Of a stretch of DNA of 64,000 nt, positions 41,562 to 48,827 are shown in pieces (within the stretch, counting starts at the first letter, position 1; each line of letters starts with the position of its first letter). A program made the translations under genes and the position numbers. The notes beneath the pieces were generated by a model. The model had not been told where the DNA came from and did no database searches. It saw only the letters and a program-made list of their open reading frames with translations. Origin of the DNA: Azospirillum sp. OGB3 (GTDB lineage: Bacteria; Pseudomonadota; Alphaproteobacteria; Azospirillales; Azospirillaceae); assembly GCF_014192915.1 (NCBI RefSeq), contig NZ_JACHYN010000017.1, positions 1 through 64,000 on the forward strand, written 5' to 3'.

Positions 41562-42407
41562 TCATCGTTGGTCCAGGTTGCGGTCCAAGGTGACGTAGGT
41601 GTAGGGTACTTGCACGTAGTTCAGCACGCCGCCCGTATTGACATGCGGCGACAGCAGCTTGGTCAGGTTTAGCCCGAGGCCGATGTAGAGGTGCCGTTCC
41701 CGCTGATCGGCGGAGCCGGGCTGGTATTCGGCGTAGTTGCGGGCATAGTAGCCGACGTGGAACTCCAGATGCTTCAGCCAGGGGTTCTCGATCGCGTCGA
41801 AGCCGTCCGCCTTCACCGCCAGCAGGTACTTGGTGCGCTGGTAGTCGGTGGTGACGTCCACCTGGCGCTTGCCGCTCGGGAATGGGTTGTATTCGGCGCG
41901 GAAGTCTACCTTGCGCTTGATCTCCGGATATTCCCACAGCACGTAGCCCAGCGCCGCCCCCGCCACGTTGAACAGCATGTCCTGATAGGAAAAGCCGTAA
42001 TCGTCGCTGAAGGCGTCGCCGACCTCGATCAGCCCCATGACGCCCAGCGACGATAACGCGCCGTAGCGCGCCGCCTCGGTTCGGTTGTAGCCGAAGTGCT
42101 CGTAGCGGTTGGCGAACAGGTGGCTGATCGCATAGCCCGACCACGCGTGCCCTAGCTTGTCGGCCCCACCTTCCGGCGTCGTTCGGCCAAACCAGCCCTC
42201 ATCCTGGAAGCGCGGCCCGGACGTTCCCCAGTCCCAAGACCAAGCGCCCCACCCCAGCGCCACCGCGCCGACGCCCACATTCAGCCAGAAGGCCTTATCT
42301 TCGCGGGTCCAATCTGAAAAATCCCCGCGAATCCAATCCGCAGACCACACCCACCCTGGTCTGCAAACGAGGGCAAGCACGAGGAAAACCCGAGCCAGAC
42401 GTTGCAT
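41562..42407 (-). CDS. DUF2279-type outer-membrane-like protein
   Basis: This 281-residue protein has a signal peptide (MQRLARVFLVLALVCRPGWVWSA). A DUF2279-like core follows: ADKLGHAWSGYAISHLFANRYEHFGY, GLIEVGDAFSDDYGFSYQDMLFNVAGAALGYV. The C-terminal part alternates aromatic and polar residues (HLYIGLGLNLTKLL, YVQVPYTYVTLDRNL) as in beta-barrel strands. The ATG at 42407 is preceded by no strong ribosome-binding site. It lies between the attachment site and the lysis genes, so it is probably a prophage passenger (lysogenic-conversion gene) rather than a structural gene. No function is established. Confidence 0.75.
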   Translation of the reverse strand: MQRLARVFLVLALVCRPGWVWSADWIRGDFSDWTREDKAFWLNVGVGAVALGWGAWSWDWGTSGPRFQDEGWFGRTTPEGGADKLGHAWSGYAISHLFANRYEHFGYNRTEAARYGALSSLGVMGLIEVGDAFSDDYGFSYQDMLFNVAGAALGYVLWEYPEIKRKVDFRAEYNPFPSGKRQVDVTTDYQRTKYLLAVKADGFDAIENPWLKHLEFHVGYYARNYAEYQPGSADQRERHLYIGLGLNLTKLLSPHVNTGGVLNYVQVPYTYVTLDRNLDQR

Positions 42408-42607
42408 CCCGCCTCATACCTAAACGGCACTACCCTCCACAAGTAGACCGGAGAAGATTTCGCATGTCCAGGGTTTGCGGCTTTGCCGCTGATCGGCCAA
42501 AGAACGAATTTCTTTTTGCCCCGGTAGATACTGCAAGGGCTGTCCTACGCAGAATGGCTTTTCCGGAAAACGGTGGACCTTGGTCTCCTCGCCCGCATCT
42601 GGTTCAA
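42408..42607. other. Non-coding region before the spanin genes
   Basis: This 200-base stretch has no supported gene on either strand. It may include the promoter of the DUF2279 gene on the minus strand. The AT-richer run near 42505-42530 is the only compositional feature. Confidence 0.35.
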
Positions 42608-42706
42608 ATGGTACGCCTTGAATTGACGGATGCACAATGGCAGCGGCAGCCCCCTCCGCAGATGAGCACCGGACGGGGTGTGTTTAGGCAAACCATTCAC
42701 CGATGA
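42608..42706 (+). pseudogene. IS5-family transposase N-terminal scrap
   Basis: ATG 42608 opens a frame reading MVRLELTDAQWQRQ, close to the start of IS5-family transposases (MxRxELTDAQWxRI). After about 15 residues the match is lost and the frame stops at TGA 42704-42706. It is a short remnant beside the lysis genes. Confidence 0.4.
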
Positions 42707-42712
42707 ACGGCT

Positions 42713-42913
42713 TCACCGCGTCTGCATCCAGCTACAGAGCCGCGCCCCGGTGAGGTTATGGACTAGGATCTGCTCCGCCGTGCCGTCGGTCAGCGCGTCG
42801 GCGCGGCTGATGTAGATCGGGCGCCATGCGGTGCATCCGTCAGTCGCGGGACCAGCCGTCGCGCAGCCGCTCAGCAGCACCGCCAGTGCGGCGCACAGCA
42901 TCCTCGATCTCAT
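42713..42913 (-). CDS. Rz1-like outer spanin lipoprotein
   Basis: This 66-residue protein from ATG 42913 has the lipoprotein signal MRSRMLCAALAVLLSGC with lipobox LSGC. The short mature part (CATAGPATDGCTAWRPIYIS..LTGARLCSWMQ) matches small Rz1-type proteins. It overlaps the end of the inner-spanin gene in another frame by 74 bases, like lambda Rz/Rz1. The lipid anchor in the outer membrane would pair with the inner spanin to fuse membranes at lysis. Confidence 0.8.
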   Translation of the reverse strand: MRSRMLCAALAVLLSGCATAGPATDGCTAWRPIYISRADALTDGTAEQILVHNLTGARLCSWMQTR

Positions 42914-43094
42914 GGCGAGCCTCGGCGTTTTGAAGGGCATCGGAAGCCGACTCGGCCGCGGCGTCCCGCCGGCCGGCTTGGCGCTGGGCAGCACCCCAGG
43001 CGGCGACCGCCGCCAGCACCGCGCCGGTGGCGATCATGACGGGTACCAGGCGCGCCCACCAACCCGAGACGATGGAGACGAGACCCGCCCACAT
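42840..43094 (-). CDS. Rz-like inner spanin
   Basis: This 84-residue protein from ATG 43094 has one N-terminal membrane helix (LVPVMIATGAVLAAVAAW) and a charged helical periplasmic tail with coiled-coil character (QRQAGRRDAAAESASDALQNAEARHEIEDAVRR). The start overlaps the endolysin stop (TGATG), so translation is coupled. Rz1 is nested at its 3' end. This is the standard two-component spanin design, just after the muralytic gene. Confidence 0.78.
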   Translation of the reverse strand: MWAGLVSIVSGWWARLVPVMIATGAVLAAVAAWGAAQRQAGRRDAAAESASDALQNAEARHEIEDAVRRTGGAAERLRDGWSRD

Positions 43095-43795
43095 CACGCG
43101 GACTCCCGGTTGGCCATCCAGCGCCGGTAGACCAGCACGCCGGCGCCGATCACCAGCACGGCAGCGATCGCCAAGCCCAGCGAGCCGCCCGGCAACAGGG
43201 CGAGGAGGCCGCGGAGCTGGGCGCCCAGGACCGCCACGTCGCCGAGCTGCTCCGACAGGTCGGCCAGGGTGGCCGCGCCGCCCACCGTGGCTGCTCCCGT
43301 GGCGCCGACGATGGCCACGGCCTTGCCCTTCGGCTTGGGTGCCGGCCCCTCCAGACGGAAGAAGCTGTGCCGACCGATCTCCGCGGTGGGCGCCCGTCCC
43401 TTGGCCCACTTCGTGCGGTCCTGGATGGCGGTGACCAGGTAGTGGTCGGCGCCGCCGGTCTCGTCCGCCAGTGTGCCGGCGATCGCCTGGCGCGCGATGG
43501 ACAGGGCCAGCCGATAGGCTGGATCGGCCACGCCCACCCCCAGAAGCTTCGGGAGGTTGGGATCATTGTTCATCAGGCAGGAGAATTGCGCCCGCTGAAG
43601 GAGGACGGAACGCAGGTCGCGCCCCCACCACCGCGGGTTGGCGACTCGGGTCATGACGACGGCGGCGACGGCGCTCATGCCGGCGACGCCCTCTCCCCGC
43701 GCTTCACCCCACAGCACGCGGGCCAGGAGTTCGTCTTCGGGCATGGATTGCAGGCGCGCGGCGGCGTTCGCCGCGCCGATCGGCGTGGTGGCCAT
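43094..43795 (-). CDS. SleB-type cell wall hydrolase (endolysin) with C-terminal membrane segment
   Basis: The 233-residue protein has a SleB/hydrolase_2 core with catalytic Glu in ELLARVLWGEARGEGVAGMSAVAAVVMTRVANPRWW, and QFSCLMNNDPNL, then GADHYLV. The C-terminal third has a glycine-rich hydrophobic segment (LGLAIAAVLVIGAGVLVYRRW), so the enzyme is membrane-tethered, unlike a classical soluble endolysin. It lacks a separate holin gene in this cassette; the membrane segment may partly replace that role. A terminator lies just upstream, so it has its own promoter or antitermination. Confidence 0.88.
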   Translation of the reverse strand: MATTPIGAANAAARLQSMPEDELLARVLWGEARGEGVAGMSAVAAVVMTRVANPRWWGRDLRSVLLQRAQFSCLMNNDPNLPKLLGVGVADPAYRLALSIARQAIAGTLADETGGADHYLVTAIQDRTKWAKGRAPTAEIGRHSFFRLEGPAPKPKGKAVAIVGATGAATVGGAATLADLSEQLGDVAVLGAQLRGLLALLPGGSLGLAIAAVLVIGAGVLVYRRWMANRESA

Positions 43796-43861
43796 GGTGG
43801 ACTCCAGGACAGGGGGAAAGGGTCAGGCGGTCAGGAAGGAAGCGCTTCCGACCGGCCGGGC

Positions 43862-43886
43862 AGAAAAAAGGCCGCTCGCGGCGGCA
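43862..43886 (-). terminator. Terminator between the tail and lysis modules
   Basis: On the minus strand a GC-rich stem (GCCGCCGCGAGCGGC) is followed by TTTTTTCT. It lies about 30-50 bases after the DUF4376 stop and separates the structural operon from the lysis cassette. Confidence 0.75.
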
Positions 43887-43914
43887 AGGCTTGGACTGTT
43901 GTCGCGCCGGACGC

Positions 43915-44376
43915 TCACGGCTCCCATGCCGCGTCGGACAGATGATCGACCGTCCCGCCGGCCCGGACGAGCGCCTTCAAGTCGCTTGCCTTGAAGATCA
44001 GGGCGCTGCGGAACGCCGTGTAGGCGTTGCCGAGACCGATCACCTCGGCCGCGGTCATCGGCACCCGGCTGTTGTCCTCGGCGATCCACACGAACCCGGC
44101 GGGCCACGGCGTGCCCGCAACCAGCGAAGCGAGGGCGGTGGCCCCGGCCCCGGTGATGTTGACCACGTCCTGCTCCCGGCACTGATACCAGACGCCATCG
44201 AACTGGAACCGGGTGTGCACGCGGCGGTCGCGCTCGCGGTCGATGGCGGCGCACACGTCCTCGGGCATCAGCAAGACCTCGCCGCGCATGGCGGCGAGGA
44301 TGAAGGCGCGGCGCTCCGGGGTCACGTCGTCGCGGAAAACGTATTCCCCATCCGGGTCAATGCGGTATTCGAGCAT
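43915..44376 (-). CDS. DUF4376 phage protein (tail-fibre-associated)
   Basis: This 153-residue protein has the DUF4376 pattern near its centre and C-terminus (IDRERDRRVHTRFQFDGVWYQCREQDVVNITGAGATALA, FVWIAEDNSRVPMTAAEVIGLGNAYTAFRSALIFKASDLKALV). Such proteins are encoded right after tail fibres and probably help assemble or decorate them. It lies 12 bases after the fibre gene and is the last gene before the terminator. Confidence 0.85.
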   Translation of the reverse strand: MLEYRIDPDGEYVFRDDVTPERRAFILAAMRGEVLLMPEDVCAAIDRERDRRVHTRFQFDGVWYQCREQDVVNITGAGATALASLVAGTPWPAGFVWIAEDNSRVPMTAAEVIGLGNAYTAFRSALIFKASDLKALVRAGGTVDHLSDAAWEP

Positions 44377-44388
44377 GTGGGGAACCCC

Positions 44389-47300
44389 TTAGTAAGACGA
44401 TGTGACGGTGAGGGACGTGTAGTAGGCGGGCAGAGAGAGGACGAAACCGTTCTCCGTCAAAACGGAGACGCCGAAGCTGTGCAGGCCGTCCGCAAGTGCG
44501 GTGGCATAGGTGGCGCTGACATGCGCGCGGCTGTTGCTGATGGAGGAAGCCGAACCGGGCGTGCCCACTCCCGGCGTGCCGTCGATCAAGTGATTGGCGT
44601 ACAGGATGCAATTGCCCCCAGTGGCGGAGCCGGACACGCTGTAGTGCAGGACCGTGGTTTCGTCGCCCCACGTCAGGAGGTAGCTCCACAGGTTCGAGGC
44701 GTTCTGCCAGTTCCCGTTGCCGTAGTGGGTGACCGTGCCTGAGTTGGACACGATCATGCTGTAGGGGAGGCGGTTGAACCACGACTTGGTATACAGCGTG
44801 GTGCCGCCGTTGAAGGTGCCGCCGCCGCTCACCGTCGCCATGCCGACCAAGGTGCGGGTGGCGTCTCCCGTCTTGATGCGATGGCCGTGCGTGGTATCGA
44901 CCGCCGGGGCGGTGGTGGACGCCTCCAACGTCATCGTCGCCCCGCTCATGTAGGCGTAGACGTAGCGGTGGGTGCCCGCTACGAACGCCGAGGGTGCCAG
45001 GAAGACGTGGGTGGAGGGGATCGTCTCCCAGCGCCCGTTGATGAACAGGTATTTGCCGTTGTAGCGGTACAGAGCCAGGGAGGTGGTTCCCTGAAGGCCG
45101 ATGCGGCACTGGCCGAAGGCCATCGGGTCCAGGTACTCCAGCGCCGCCCCGCTCGCCGCGATCCGGGGCACACGGGAAGCGTTGCCGGTCATCTCCGGAA
45201 TACGGAGGTCGGGCACGGTGATGTTGGCCGAGCCGTTGAAGAACACCCCGTTGATGGTGCGCACCGTTTGGAGAGTCGTCGCCGTGGCGGCGTTGCCGGT
45301 GATGCTGGCCGCCGCCGTGATGAAGCCGGGGCCGTTGGTCAATTGGCTGAGGTCGGTGAGGGTGCCCTTGTGCCACACGTCGGCGCTGCCGACCTTGACG
45401 TTGCTAGCCGTCACCACGCCGAAGGCTGCCCCACCGTTGGAGTCGCGCTGCACCAGTGCGCCCGCCGTGGCCGCGGCGGTGGCGCCGCCGAGCATTTGCC
45501 TGTCCGCGGCCGCCATCAGGCCGTTGGCGGCGACGGTGGCCACCGCCGTGCCGGCCTTGGTGGCGGGGTCGAAGTTGCCGGCGGTCCAAACCTTGTTGCC
45601 GTCGATGGTCACGTCGCCGACGGTGGGCACCCACAGCCGGACCGTGCTCCCGCCGCCGCCCAGGCCGACGCCGTTGGAGCCGTCGCCGTCAACACCCGAG
45701 CCGAACTGGACGAAGCCCTGATCGGTGACATCGACGCGGCGCTGAAGGCGCCAGGCGGCCGACGTCCAGTTCACGCCCGCCTGCACGCGGACGAGCTTGG
45801 CGCGCAGGAAGTCGGCGTTGCCATCGTTGGCGCCCAGTTCGCTGACCTTGATCTCCGTCCCTACGGCCGTGCCGAGTTGGCCGAGGGCGACCTGCACCGG
45901 CACGCTGAACGTCGCCGCTGTCGGCGCGAGGCCGGAGCGCCCCACGTCCAGCCACGTCCGGGCGTCACCACCGGCGTCGTTGACCGTCTGGAGGGCGAGC
46001 TTGCCGTTCTCGGCGATGGCCCTCCACCGTCCGGCGTCGGCCGGCTGGTCCGTTTCCGACCAGTGGAGGGCCGGCGCCGGCCCCTTCAGGTCGGCGGCGG
46101 TCGCGGCGATCGCGCCGTTGGCATCCCGCTGCACCACGCCGCCGGCCGTCGCCGTGGTGGACTGGTCGGCCGTGGTCAGCAGGCGCCCCAAGTTGGCCGC
46201 CGCACGCACGGTGGCGCTGTCGGCGCCAGGGTCCGCTTGCCCGGTGGCGATGGCCGAGGTCCACGCGCCGTTGCACTGAACCTTGAAGTTGAACGGGGCG
46301 TAGGGCTGACGCTTGGCATAGACGGCGTAGGTGTAGCGGTCGCCGTCGCCCTGCACGAACTTGACCGCATCGAACAGCACGGTGCCGAGGTGGGCGAACT
46401 GGCCTTCCATGTTGGCGACACCGGGCAGGCCGTTTCCCATCGTCGCAACGATCGTGGTCAGCCCGGCGCGCGTGTTGGCCGTGTCGTTGCTGAAGTCGAA
46501 GCTACCGGCCGCCTGGATCAGCAGGCGCCGTCCCTGCGCCGTTGCGCCGTTGGCGTTCCAGGTGCCGAGCTTCACCCACTCCCCGCTCGCGCCGTTGGCC
46601 GGAACCTCGATGCCCTCTTCCCAGGACAGTCCGTCGAGCTTGTCCGCGTCGATGCCCGAGCCGGTGCCCTTCACCCAGGCGAAGGTGCCCGCCCCGGTCG
46701 CCTTCAGCAGCTTGTCCACGTCGCCGCCGCCCGGCACGGGCACATGGATGGTCGCGTTGTCGAGGTGCTGGTCGATGTCCGCGTGGCCGTGGGTGCCGAC
46801 GTTGGCCAGCGTGCCATGGTCGATCTTCGACGGGTCGATGCCGAGAAAGGCGAGGTTGGCGGCGTCATCGAGCCTGACGGTGAGCGCCGGGCTTTCCGTG
46901 GCTACCGCGCGTGCTATCGAAGAGAAGGTCACCCGGCGCGTGGCCTGATCGAAATTCACGATCATCCCGGCGCCCTGCACCAGGTGCAGCGTTTCGCCGG
47001 CGGCCTGCGCGGTGATGCGCGTCGCCGCTCCGTCGCCGACGTTGGAGAAGGTGGAGCCGGTGGCGATCGTCTGCGCGGTCATCGCGTAGCCGCGCGCCAG
47101 CTCCATCCAGTGATAGGAGCTGTACCCGCCGGAGACGACGGGCACGCCCGCCGGGTTGTTCGCCCAGGCATTCGCCGTGGCCGCGGACTCCGCCGCCTCG
47201 TTGCGGCGCTGCTCCGCCACCACCTGCGCCGCCACGGCCTGCACTTTGGCGTTCACGCTGTCGGTGGCGGCGTTCTGCGCCGTGCCGGCGGCGTCGGTGG

Positions 47301-48207
47301 CGGTGCGCGCCGCCGCGGCGGCGGTCCCGGTGGAGGCCACCACGGTGTCGCGGGCGGTCTGCGTCTCGCCGGCCAGCACCACCACCCGGTCCCGCGCCTC
47401 CAACACGGTGGCTTTTGCCTCGACCGCCCCGTCGCGGGCGGTCAGGGTCTCCGACTTCGCCGCGGTGACGATGGACACCACAGCCTCGGCGCCGGTGCGG
47501 GCCTGCACCGCCGTCTCCGCGTGGTTGGCGGCGGCGGCCGCGGCGTCCAGCACCTCCACCGCCTTGCGGCCGGCCAGGTCGGCCGACGCCGCGGCGCTCG
47601 CCATCGCCTCGCCGGCCGAGATCCCGCTCTGGTGTGCCGAGTCGGCGTAGTCCTTCAGCGTGACGGCCGCGGAGGCCGCCACGTCGGCGGCGCGCTGCGC
47701 GTCGGCGATGTCGTCCCGGATGGCGTCGACCACCTGCTGCACGTTGTTGAGCAGGCCCTCGTCGATCAGCCCGAGCAACCGGCCGGGCGAGGTGACCAGC
47801 CGAGTCACGCCCTTGCTGTCGGTCAGCGGATACTTGCCGTCGCCGTTCGGCCCGCCGTCCGGCTCGCCGGCCACCCAATCGTCGTATTGGTCCTCGCGCA
47901 CCTGCCACTTGCCGACCATGGCCATCAGCTCGGCGGCGATCTCCGCGTTGCTCATGGTAGCGGTGGCGAAGATGATCGCGTAGGGCTGGCCGCTGCCCTC
48001 CAAGAGGGTTTCGACGCTGGCCTCGTAGGGACGATCCAACGTCAGGTGGCGGTCATCGGCGACCTCCACCACCTCGTAGAGCCGGACGAAATCGGTGGTG
48101 AAGGTGGCGCCGGGGCGCACCGCCCCCGCCCAGCTCGTGCCGTTTCCCACAACGCCGGCCGATCCGGTGGCCAGCGAAACGGTGCCCGTGCGATACCAGC
48201 CGGCCAT
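44389..48207 (-). CDS. Phage tail fibre
   Basis: The 1,272-residue protein has a short phage-fibre N-terminus (GTVSLATGSAGVVGNGTSWAGAVRPGATF) that anchors to the tail tip. Residues about 160-340 are an alanine-rich coiled coil with VVDAIRDDIADAQRAADVAASA-type heptads. A long beta-rich shaft follows, with repeated segments ending KVWTAGNFDPATKAGTA and DVWHKGTL, and a C-terminal receptor-binding domain (HFGVSVLTENGFVL). It mediates host recognition and is expected to be the fastest-evolving part. It lies directly before DUF4376. Confidence 0.88.
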   Translation of the reverse strand: MAGWYRTGTVSLATGSAGVVGNGTSWAGAVRPGATFTTDFVRLYEVVEVADDRHLTLDRPYEASVETLLEGSGQPYAIIFATATMSNAEIAAELMAMVGKWQVREDQYDDWVAGEPDGGPNGDGKYPLTDSKGVTRLVTSPGRLLGLIDEGLLNNVQQVVDAIRDDIADAQRAADVAASAAVTLKDYADSAHQSGISAGEAMASAAASADLAGRKAVEVLDAAAAAANHAETAVQARTGAEAVVSIVTAAKSETLTARDGAVEAKATVLEARDRVVVLAGETQTARDTVVASTGTAAAAARTATDAAGTAQNAATDSVNAKVQAVAAQVVAEQRRNEAAESAATANAWANNPAGVPVVSGGYSSYHWMELARGYAMTAQTIATGSTFSNVGDGAATRITAQAAGETLHLVQGAGMIVNFDQATRRVTFSSIARAVATESPALTVRLDDAANLAFLGIDPSKIDHGTLANVGTHGHADIDQHLDNATIHVPVPGGGDVDKLLKATGAGTFAWVKGTGSGIDADKLDGLSWEEGIEVPANGASGEWVKLGTWNANGATAQGRRLLIQAAGSFDFSNDTANTRAGLTTIVATMGNGLPGVANMEGQFAHLGTVLFDAVKFVQGDGDRYTYAVYAKRQPYAPFNFKVQCNGAWTSAIATGQADPGADSATVRAAANLGRLLTTADQSTTATAGGVVQRDANGAIAATAADLKGPAPALHWSETDQPADAGRWRAIAENGKLALQTVNDAGGDARTWLDVGRSGLAPTAATFSVPVQVALGQLGTAVGTEIKVSELGANDGNADFLRAKLVRVQAGVNWTSAAWRLQRRVDVTDQGFVQFGSGVDGDGSNGVGLGGGGSTVRLWVPTVGDVTIDGNKVWTAGNFDPATKAGTAVATVAANGLMAAADRQMLGGATAAATAGALVQRDSNGGAAFGVVTASNVKVGSADVWHKGTLTDLSQLTNGPGFITAAASITGNAATATTLQTVRTINGVFFNGSANITVPDLRIPEMTGNASRVPRIAASGAALEYLDPMAFGQCRIGLQGTTSLALYRYNGKYLFINGRWETIPSTHVFLAPSAFVAGTHRYVYAYMSGATMTLEASTTAPAVDTTHGHRIKTGDATRTLVGMATVSGGGTFNGGTTLYTKSWFNRLPYSMIVSNSGTVTHYGNGNWQNASNLWSYLLTWGDETTVLHYSVSGSATGGNCILYANHLIDGTPGVGTPGSASSISNSRAHVSATYATALADGLHSFGVSVLTENGFVLSLPAYYTSLTVTSSY

Positions 48208-48210
48208 GAT

Positions 48211-48405
48211 TCAATCCTCGGGATAGGGGTAGCGGGCGCGGATCGCCGCGAAGTCGGCGAGCATGCGGTCGCGTTTGGTGGGGTCGGCGCGCAGCTCGGC
48301 GTCCTGCTGCGCCTCCAGTTGCCGGTGCACCGGCCACGCTGCGAGGAAGGCGGCCTCGCGCAGCGCGGCGATTTCCGCGCGGGTGCGGATCTTCACCGTC
48401 CTCAT
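48211..48405 (-). CDS. Small phage protein upstream of the fibre
   Basis: This 64-residue protein from ATG 48405 has a charged helical body (MRTVKIRTRAEIAALREAAF, QDAELRADPTKRDRMLADFAAIRARYPYPED). The stop is three bases before the fibre start. The ATG overlaps the stop of the preceding gene. No family is recognised; it may be a fibre chaperone or a small connector. Confidence 0.6.
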   Translation of the reverse strand: MRTVKIRTRAEIAALREAAFLAAWPVHRQLEAQQDAELRADPTKRDRMLADFAAIRARYPYPED

Positions 48406-48827
48406 GCCGGCACCTCGATGGCGAAGGTCGCGTCGAGGTGCGGCCAGGCCGTGACGGCGATGCGGTAGAGGCCGGGAACGTCCCGGTACTCGAAGGCGCC
48501 GTCCGTCACCTCGTAGGTCTCGGACGTGCCCAGCGCCACGCAGGTGACCGTCACGGTGGCCGGGATCGGCAGGGATTGCAGGCTGGCAATCACCGGCCTG
48601 CGGCGCACCATGATCTCCTCGCCGGTCAGGTCCACGTAGTCGCACAGCGGATCGGCGGCCTGCGGCAGGATGCCGGCGTCTCCGGGTTGGAGCTGGTGCC
48701 GGTAGTCGGACAGGGCGCACCCGCCGGTGCAGAGGATTCGCCCCTGCGCGTCGAAGCGGGTGAACCGCGCAGCAGTGGGCGGCGGCACGAACCAGGTGCC
48801 GCCCGGAAGCGTCGGGAGGTCGGTCAT
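48402..48827 (-). CDS. Phage tail-tip protein of unknown type
   Basis: This 141-residue protein has a cysteine pair in RILCTGGCALSDYR, a central DPLCDYVDLTGEE motif and a C-terminal Ig-like beta segment (TVTCVALGTSETYEVTDG, YRIAVTAWPHLDATFAIEV). It overlaps the J-like gene and the small downstream gene by four bases each (ATGA). Position between the central tail protein and fibre suggests a fibre-attachment or tail-tip decoration protein. Confidence 0.6.
   Translation of the reverse strand: MTDLPTLPGGTWFVPPPTAARFTRFDAQGRILCTGGCALSDYRHQLQPGDAGILPQAADPLCDYVDLTGEEIMVRRRPVIASLQSLPIPATVTVTCVALGTSETYEVTDGAFEYRDVPGLYRIAVTAWPHLDATFAIEVPA

Noticed and set aside
44881-48468. 1195-codon plus-strand frame opposite the tail fibre
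   Set aside because: The fibre gene on the minus strand has recognisable anchor, coiled coil and repeats; the plus frame is compositionally biased noise.
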